Source of the DNA: Candidatus Poribacteria bacterium
Lineage (GTDB): Bacteria; Poribacteria; WGA-4E; WGA-3G
DNA length: 46,522 nt
Reading direction: 5' to 3'
Assembly: GCA_012270865.1 (NCBI GenBank)
Contig: JAAXHL010000141.1
Coordinates: forward strand, 6,960-53,481
The notes under the pieces were generated by a model. That model was not told the origin of the DNA, ran no database searches, and was given only the letters and a program-made list of their open reading frames with translations. The translations under genes were made by a program, and so were the position numbers. This document shows positions 44,546 to 46,522 of this stretch, piece by piece (position 1 is the stretch's first letter; each line of letters opens with the position of its first letter).

Positions 44546-45784
44546 ATGCATATACTCGAAAATCTAATATCAGCGTTCTCTGTGCTTCGCGGAAGTAAAC
44601 TCCGCACAACCCTCACGCTTTTAGGCATTACCATCGGGATTGCTGGTGTCATCGCGATGATGTCTTTCGGCGCAGGTGCCGAGAAACTTATGATGGCGGA
44701 ATTCGAGAATATCGGCGGTCCCAGTATGTTCGGCGTTTACCGACCCGGGTATATTCGGAAAAACAACCGTTGGCAACGTAACACCAGTCCACATTATTTG
44801 GAGATGCGAGACCTTCACAACATTCTCGCGGACTGTCCATCTGTTGAAGTCGCCACCGTTGAAAGAAGTCATCCGATTAACTTTAAAGTTGAGGGACGGC
44901 ACCGAGAGACCTATCTCCGCGCAACAACAAACGAATATCAAGCCGTCCGCAGATGGAAAACCGAATACGGAAGGTTTTTGGCAGATACCGATATGGATTT
45001 CTGGAATAAGGTTTGCGTTATCGGTTCAAAAGTCTGGAAAGAGCAATTTAAAGGGCAGGACCCAATTGGTAAGGAGGTCGGGATCAACAACAGGCGTTTT
45101 ACCGTTATCGGTATCATGGAGAGCCGCGGCGATGGATTAGAACGCGGCAGAAGCGATGATAATATGATCTTTATCCCTATCACGACTGCCCAAACCCGTT
45201 TCGGCGGGCGAAATCGCGTCGGTGCTATTATGGCGCGTGCTAAAAGCATTGATTTGGTTGATCAAGCTCTCAAAGAAGTCAAAACCGTTATTTCACGCAA
45301 CCACGGGGGAGATGACACCTTTTTCCGAACATGGAACGCCAAGAAAGGGATTGAAAGCGGAAAGCGAATGATCTTTATCATAGAGTCCGTTTTAGTCGTC
45401 ATTGCGTCCGTCGCTTTGATCGTTGCGGGTATCGGGATTCTCAATATCATGCTCGTTTCGGTAACCGAACGGATACCGGAAATCGGACTCCGTAAAGCCG
45501 TCGGCGCCAAAAGCCTTGACATCCGAATACAGTTCCTGACAGAATCCGTCCTATTATGTCTCATCGGGAGTCTACTCGGCATCACGTTAGGTGCTGTAGT
45601 TGGGAAAGGTTTCGCGTGGATAGTGGGCAGATTCCTTGATGAAATGTCGTGGCCCGCTGTGATTACGCCAGAAGCCGTGCTGATCTCCGTCGCCGCAGGT
45701 GCAGCCGTCGGTATCTTCTTCGGTTATTACCCCGCCAGTCAAGCCGCAAAAATGAGCCCCATTGAGGCCATCCGCCATACATAG
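44546..45784 (+). CDS. MacB-type ABC transporter permease (second of a tandem pair)
   Basis: 412 aa, the same topology as the preceding gene and nearly identical in long stretches (LTLLGITIGIAGVIAMMSFG; GIMESRGDGLERGRSDDN), with more change in the periplasmic part (for example VERSHPINFKVEGRHRE against VEGSYYINLGINGKFQP). Four residues are missing near IGKEVGINNRRF. The pair may form a heterodimer or be a recent duplication. The TAG stop overlaps the end motif of a family-1 repeat, while the first copy ends in TAATAA after the same codons. Confidence 0.9.
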   Translation: MHILENLISAFSVLRGSKLRTTLTLLGITIGIAGVIAMMSFGAGAEKLMMAEFENIGGPSMFGVYRPGYIRKNNRWQRNTSPHYLEMRDLHNILADCPSVEVATVERSHPINFKVEGRHRETYLRATTNEYQAVRRWKTEYGRFLADTDMDFWNKVCVIGSKVWKEQFKGQDPIGKEVGINNRRFTVIGIMESRGDGLERGRSDDNMIFIPITTAQTRFGGRNRVGAIMARAKSIDLVDQALKEVKTVISRNHGGDDTFFRTWNAKKGIESGKRMIFIIESVLVVIASVALIVAGIGILNIMLVSVTERIPEIGLRKAVGAKSLDIRIQFLTESVLLCLIGSLLGITLGAVVGKGFAWIVGRFLDEMSWPAVITPEAVLISVAAGAAVGIFFGYYPASQAAKMSPIEAIRHT

Positions 45785-45830
45785 GACTTACGTCTGCTGC
45801 TCTTTTGTAGCACAAACTGTCAGTTTGTGG
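45783..45830. repeat. Left part of a family-1 repeat
   Basis: AGGACTTACG (45783-45792), the TCTTTTGTAG segment and the hairpin CACAAACT-GTC-AGTTTGTG match the copy at 23288. No right end follows. The motif begins inside the stop codon of the second permease. Confidence 0.75.
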
Positions 45831-45847
45831 CAGAAGCACCCCATTGC

Positions 45848-45870
45848 AGGCGGGGTTTGGAACCCCGCCT
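45848..45870. repeat. Covarying palindrome (AGGCGGGGTT form)
   Basis: AGGCGGGGTT-TGG-AACCCCGCCT, a perfect 10-bp stem, differing from the copy at 17901 only in the loop. Confidence 0.75.
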
Positions 45871-45905
45871 TCTATAGATGTTTCGTTAAAGGAGGAAGGA
45901 AACTG

Positions 45906-46472
45906 ATGCCTCATTCGCAAACAAACCCTGAATCTATTCAAGACATATCGGTACCCGACACGATGAGTCTGGAAGAATTTCTTGAAAACGACTTAGAAGG
46001 GTATGAATATGTAAAAGGAGAATTAGTCCCGATGCCTCCCACGTCAATGGAACACGGTGAGATAAGCAGCAACGTTAGCCTCCATTTAAGTTTGCATGTC
46101 TTTGAGCATCGGTTGGGACGTTTGTATACCGCAGGTACAACATTCCACTTAGGGGACCGAGTCGTGAAGCCAGATGTGGCATTTGTGTCAACGGAACGAT
46201 TACCAGAAGATAGAAGTAAAGGGTCGCCTATCCCTCCAGACTTGGCGGTTGAGGTTGTCTCCCCATCAGATAAACACTACGATGTCACCGAAAAAGCACT
46301 CGCCTATTTGAGATCAGGCACACGCCTCGTTTGGGTGGTTGAACCCGTCGCGAAAACAGTAATGGTCTACCGATCCGAGACCGATTCTACTGTGCTGAAC
46401 TATGAGGACACATTAACAGGCGAGGATGTCGTCGAAGGATTTACATGTCCAGTCGCGCAACTTTTTGAATAG
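45906..46472 (+). CDS. Uma2-family (DUF820) PD-(D/E)XK endonuclease-like protein
   Basis: 188 aa from ATG 45906, with GGAGGAAGG upstream; an earlier in-frame ATG (45762) lies in the permease gene. The Uma2 pattern is complete: MSLEEFLENDLEGYEYVKGEL, then VVKPDVAFV (Asp90), PPDLAVEVVSPSD (Glu116-x-Val) and KALAYLRSGTRLVWVV. The fold is that of restriction-type nucleases, but biological function is unknown; such genes are strongly multiplied in cyanobacteria and some uncultured phyla. Left ends of family-1 repeats lie on both sides in the same orientation. Confidence 0.9.
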   Translation: MPHSQTNPESIQDISVPDTMSLEEFLENDLEGYEYVKGELVPMPPTSMEHGEISSNVSLHLSLHVFEHRLGRLYTAGTTFHLGDRVVKPDVAFVSTERLPEDRSKGSPIPPDLAVEVVSPSDKHYDVTEKALAYLRSGTRLVWVVEPVAKTVMVYRSETDSTVLNYEDTLTGEDVVEGFTCPVAQLFE

Positions 46473-46475
46473 ATT

Positions 46476-46522
46476 AGGACTTACGCACGCTGCTCTTTTG
46501 TAGGATAGGCTTTTAGCCTGTG
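46476..46522. repeat. Family-1 repeat, left end, cut by the window edge
   Basis: AGGACTTACGCA (46476-46487) followed by the TGCTCTTTTGTAG segment and the hairpin AGGCT-TTT-AGCCT. Confidence 0.75.

Overview
The window looks like a chromosomal segment of an uncultured diderm bacterium, most likely Candidatus Poribacteria or a close relative. That assignment is an inference. It rests on secreted LamG-domain proteins with a shared tail, a Uma2-type nuclease, many short palindromic and MITE-like repeats between genes, LPS-transport machinery, and moderate GC content. No rRNA, tRNA, CRISPR array or intact transposase was seen.

Layout. 1-6.1 kb: a secreted LamG protein, a class I/II aminotransferase, a 68-aa protein with a Rad50/SbcC-like ATPase, then on the minus strand SixA phosphatase and a secreted repeat (beta-propeller-like) protein. 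6.1-9.4 kb: a repeat-rich stretch with a 5'-truncated TIR-like gene, a small membrane protein and a second LamG protein. 9.4-11.7 kb: an FN3 lipoprotein, a DUF5683-like protein and a DUF3108-like protein. 12-23.3 kb: mfd, followed by an outer-membrane biogenesis group: two parvulin-like lipoprotein/anchored PPIases, a SurA-like chaperone, and a 1346-aa LptD with two parvulin-like domains and an acidic linker inserted between its periplasmic part and its barrel. 23.3-36.3 kb: a defence island. It holds a 3' remnant of a second hsdM, an SDR enzyme, a 2H phosphoesterase coupled to hsdM, a decayed BrnT/BrnA-like toxin-antitoxin module, a DUF2806 protein, hsdS, an Rpn-like nuclease, an AAA ATPase with a TOPRIM-like partner, a PIN/UPF0175 pair, and hsdR. 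36.4-43 kb: a four-gene minus-strand operon (glycoside-hydrolase-like protein, trypsin-like protease with TPRs, ThDP enzyme, phosphofructokinase of PPi type). 43.2-46.5 kb: two tandem MacB-type permeases and a Uma2 nuclease.

How the genes work together. The genes at 15.7-23.3 kb read as a dedicated pathway for folding and assembling the LPS translocon, with chaperone domains both beside and inside LptD. The defence island is a type I restriction-modification system that has taken up several other defence or toxin modules. From a consensus promoter at the end of hsdS, the Rpn, ATPase, TOPRIM, PIN, UPF0175 and hsdR genes run as one unit, the last five tightly linked by overlaps of 4-14 bases or a gap of 6. 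Two MITE-like families and a class of palindromes whose stems covary are scattered through the intergenic DNA. They border several gene remnants and supply or overlap some stop codons.
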